Assembly: GCF_003096015.2 (NCBI RefSeq)
Contig: NZ_CP029185.2
Span: 3,498,501-3,562,500, forward strand
Direction of reading: 5' to 3'
Origin: Limnobaculum parvum
Lineage (GTDB): Bacteria; Pseudomonadota; Gammaproteobacteria; Enterobacterales; Enterobacteriaceae
Length of the DNA stretch: 64,000 bases
Translations under genes and position numbers: made by a program
Part shown: piece after piece, positions 62,866 to 64,000 of the stretch
How the letters are laid out: each line of letters starts with the position of its first letter
How positions within the stretch are numbered: the first letter of the stretch is position 1
The notes under the pieces: model-generated
The model's database searches: none
What the model saw: the letters and a program-made list of their open reading frames with translations, nothing else
Told to the model about the DNA's origin: nothing

Positions 62866-62881
62866 TGTGAAATCGATCACA
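62866..62881. promoter_or_regulatory. CRP site of rhaBADM
   Basis: TGTGA-AATCGA-TCACA, a perfect match to the CRP core consensus, just upstream of the RhaS-type element as in E. coli. Confidence 0.9.
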
Positions 62882-62921
62882 AAATGGCAAAACCGCATGC
62901 CGTATCGATACCAAAACGTAA

Positions 62922-62937
62922 TGTGACCTTCTGCACA
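62922..62937. promoter_or_regulatory. Second CRP-like site, probably for rhaS
   Basis: TGTGA-CCTTCT-GCACA, one mismatch to the CRP core, 41 bases from the first site and 130 bases before the rhaS ATG. The E. coli rha intergenic region also carries several CRP sites. Confidence 0.6.
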
Positions 62938-62960
62938 AACTCATCAATAAACTCATCAAT
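62937..62960 (+). repeat. Tandem 12-bp duplication in the rha intergenic region
   Basis: Two perfect adjacent copies of AAACTCATCAAT (62937-62948 and 62949-62960), upstream of rhaS. Could be a slippage repeat or paired half-sites for RhaR/RhaS. Confidence 0.85.
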
Positions 62961-63066
62961 CTTAAAAAAATGGTTATTTTTGGCCAATGTCGCGTCTGAT
63001 TTCTAAGGCGAACCGTTCCAGTTTTCCTCTAATATTTCTCCATATCGTGTTGAAAGGAGTCACAAA

Positions 63067-63894
63067 ATGACCTTACTAAAAAGTGATGGTTTTTTTGCAT
63101 CGGATGCCTCAACGGTTGCTATTGAAAGCCGGGCACCGCAATGTGCTTTTCCTGAACATAGCCATGATTTCTATGAGATCGTTCTTGTGGAACATGGTTC
63201 CGGTGTTCATATTTTTAATGACACCCCCTATGCACTGTGCAGCGGCACCGTTTGCTTTGTTCGCGACAAAGATCATCACCAGTTTGAAAACGTTGATAAC
63301 CTACATTTAACTAACGTGCTGTATCGTTCACCAAAAAACTTTCGTTTTCTTACGGATATCGAAGCTTGGTTACCCGGCTCCCATCCTCAGCAGCAATCAC
63401 ACTGGCAAATCAACTCGTCTGCACTGAAAAAGGCGAAAAATTGCATTGATTGCCTGCAAACAAGCGCAAACAGTAGCGAGCTGGAAGATATTGCCTCTAG
63501 CGAAGGTTTGTTCTTACAACTGCTGATGTTACTGCGGCAAAGTTGCTTCGAAACCGTAAAGCAAGATAGCCGAGAAGCCTGCGTTGGCGCACTGCTTAAC
63601 TGGTTACGTAATAACTACAGTGAAGAGGTTAACTGGGAAGAGCTGGCTGACAGTTTCTCTCTGGCGCTACGCACCATGCACCGTCAAGTGAAACAGGCAA
63701 CCGGCATGACGCCCCAGCGTTATCTCAATCGACTCAGACTGCTAGAGGCTCGGCGGCGTCTGTTTCAAAGTGATGACAATATTACGGATATTGCCTATGC
63801 CTGTGGATTTAGTGACAGTAATAACTTTTCAGTTCAGTTTCGGCGGGAGTTTTCACTGTCACCGCTGCAAATGAGAAACACCATAAACCACTAA
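63067..63894 (+). CDS. rhaS: L-rhamnose operon activator RhaS (AraC family)
   Basis: A 275-residue transcriptional activator of rhaBAD and rhaT. The N-terminal cupin sugar-binding domain (FPEHSHDFYEIVLVEHGSG, GTVCFVRDKDHHQFE) matches E. coli RhaS rather than RhaR (MTLLKSDGFF start; LTNVLYRSP). The C-terminal AraC domain has two HTHs: SFSLALRTMHRQVKQATGMT (about 200-219) and ITDIAYACGFSDSNNFSVQF (about 235-254). Start has AAAGGAG upstream. Divergent from rhaBADM. Confidence 0.96.
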   Translation: MTLLKSDGFFASDASTVAIESRAPQCAFPEHSHDFYEIVLVEHGSGVHIFNDTPYALCSGTVCFVRDKDHHQFENVDNLHLTNVLYRSPKNFRFLTDIEAWLPGSHPQQQSHWQINSSALKKAKNCIDCLQTSANSSELEDIASSEGLFLQLLMLLRQSCFETVKQDSREACVGALLNWLRNNYSEEVNWEELADSFSLALRTMHRQVKQATGMTPQRYLNRLRLLEARRRLFQSDDNITDIAYACGFSDSNNFSVQFRREFSLSPLQMRNTINH

Positions 63895-64000
63895 TAACAA
63901 CACGTTACTTTAATCATGGTAACTAATTACGACCAGATTAAGACCTCCATCACCGTAATGCTGACTGTGATATGTCACACTAGATACCAGAAGTGCCGAC
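63895..64000 (+). other. rhaS 3' flank to window end
   Basis: 106 bases. A plus-strand frame from ATG 63916 is open to the edge but its sequence (MVTNYDQIKTSITVML) does not resemble RhaR, the usual next gene; nothing can be called. Confidence 0.3.

Noticed and set aside
63967..63980. TGTGATATGTCACA as another CRP site
   Set aside because: The spacer between TGTGA and TCACA is four bases, not six.
63916..64000. Open frame from ATG 63916 to the window edge as the start of rhaR
   Set aside because: Its residues (MVTNYDQIKTSITVML) do not resemble any RhaR N-terminus and no ribosome site precedes it.
1..64000. CRISPR arrays, insertion sequences, prophage or integrase genes
   Set aside because: No regularly spaced repeats, transposase-like or phage-like products were found in any frame; the window is almost wholly housekeeping and metabolic genes.

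Overview
The window is a chromosomal segment of an enterobacterium (order Enterobacterales). The bcs cellulose operon, tpiA-pfkA-fieF-cpxP/cpxRA, trmL-cysE-gpsA-secB-yibN/gpmI-envC-yibQ, the hldD-to-coaD LPS core locus, mutM-rpmGB-radC/coaBC-dut-slmA and the rha regulon are all recognisable at protein level against E. coli, Klebsiella or Yersinia counterparts. Base composition looks moderate (mid-40s % G+C by eye) and the gene order is not that of E. coli: cpxA abuts trmL, and grxC and pyrE are missing from their usual places. A deep-branching family such as Budviciaceae is possible, but that is a guess from gene content. No insertion sequence, prophage, integrase or CRISPR array was seen.

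Layout. 1-10.8 kb: cellulose synthase operon bcsR-Q-A-B-Z-C on the minus strand (bcsC runs off the left edge) with divergent bcsG; bcsE and bcsF are absent here. 10.9 kb: a single tRNA-Pro(UGG) gene with a strong stable-RNA promoter. 11.2-20.4 kb: fpr, yiiQ, tpiA, pfkA, fieF, an AT-rich Mig-14-like gene, then the Cpx envelope-stress locus: cpxP with the CpxQ sRNA in its 3' UTR, divergent from cpxRA through a perfect CpxR box. cpxA is frameshifted in its last codons. 20.5-28.2 kb: trmL, cysE-gpsA-secB, yibN, then divergent gpmI-envC-yibQ. 28.3-42.3 kb: LPS inner and outer core locus (GT2, hldD, waaF, waaC, two GT4 enzymes, an inverted waaL-type ligase and WabN/WalW-type deacetylase, wabG, wabH, waaA, waaE, coaD). 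A 0.7-kb gene-free stretch before wabG carries what look like coding relics. 42.3-47.4 kb: mutM, rpmG, rpmB, radC, then divergent coaBC-dut-slmA, with a strong LexA-type box in the radC/coaBC gap. 47.5-51.3 kb: a three-subunit membrane-bound GMC/cytochrome c dehydrogenase (gluconate 2-dehydrogenase type). 51.6-54.9 kb: dcuB-fumB for anaerobic fumarate respiration. 55.5-57.2 kb: a 43-residue acidic CxxC protein, a GNAT acetyltransferase and a metallo-beta-lactamase-fold protein. 57.4-63.9 kb: L-rhamnose regulon rhaBADM and rhaT on the minus strand, rhaS divergent.

The genes fit a facultative anaerobe that makes phosphoethanolamine-modified cellulose, builds a galacturonate-containing (Klebsiella/Serratia-like) LPS core, watches its envelope through Cpx, and uses rhamnose, sugar acids and C4-dicarboxylates. 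No clearly new multi-gene system is apparent. The observations most worth checking are the cpxA frameshift at an A-run, the mig-14 homologue inserted into the Cpx locus, the LexA box between radC and coaBC, the matched RhaS/CRP modules of rhaB and rhaT, the bcs locus without bcsE/bcsF, and the relic-bearing gap in the LPS locus.
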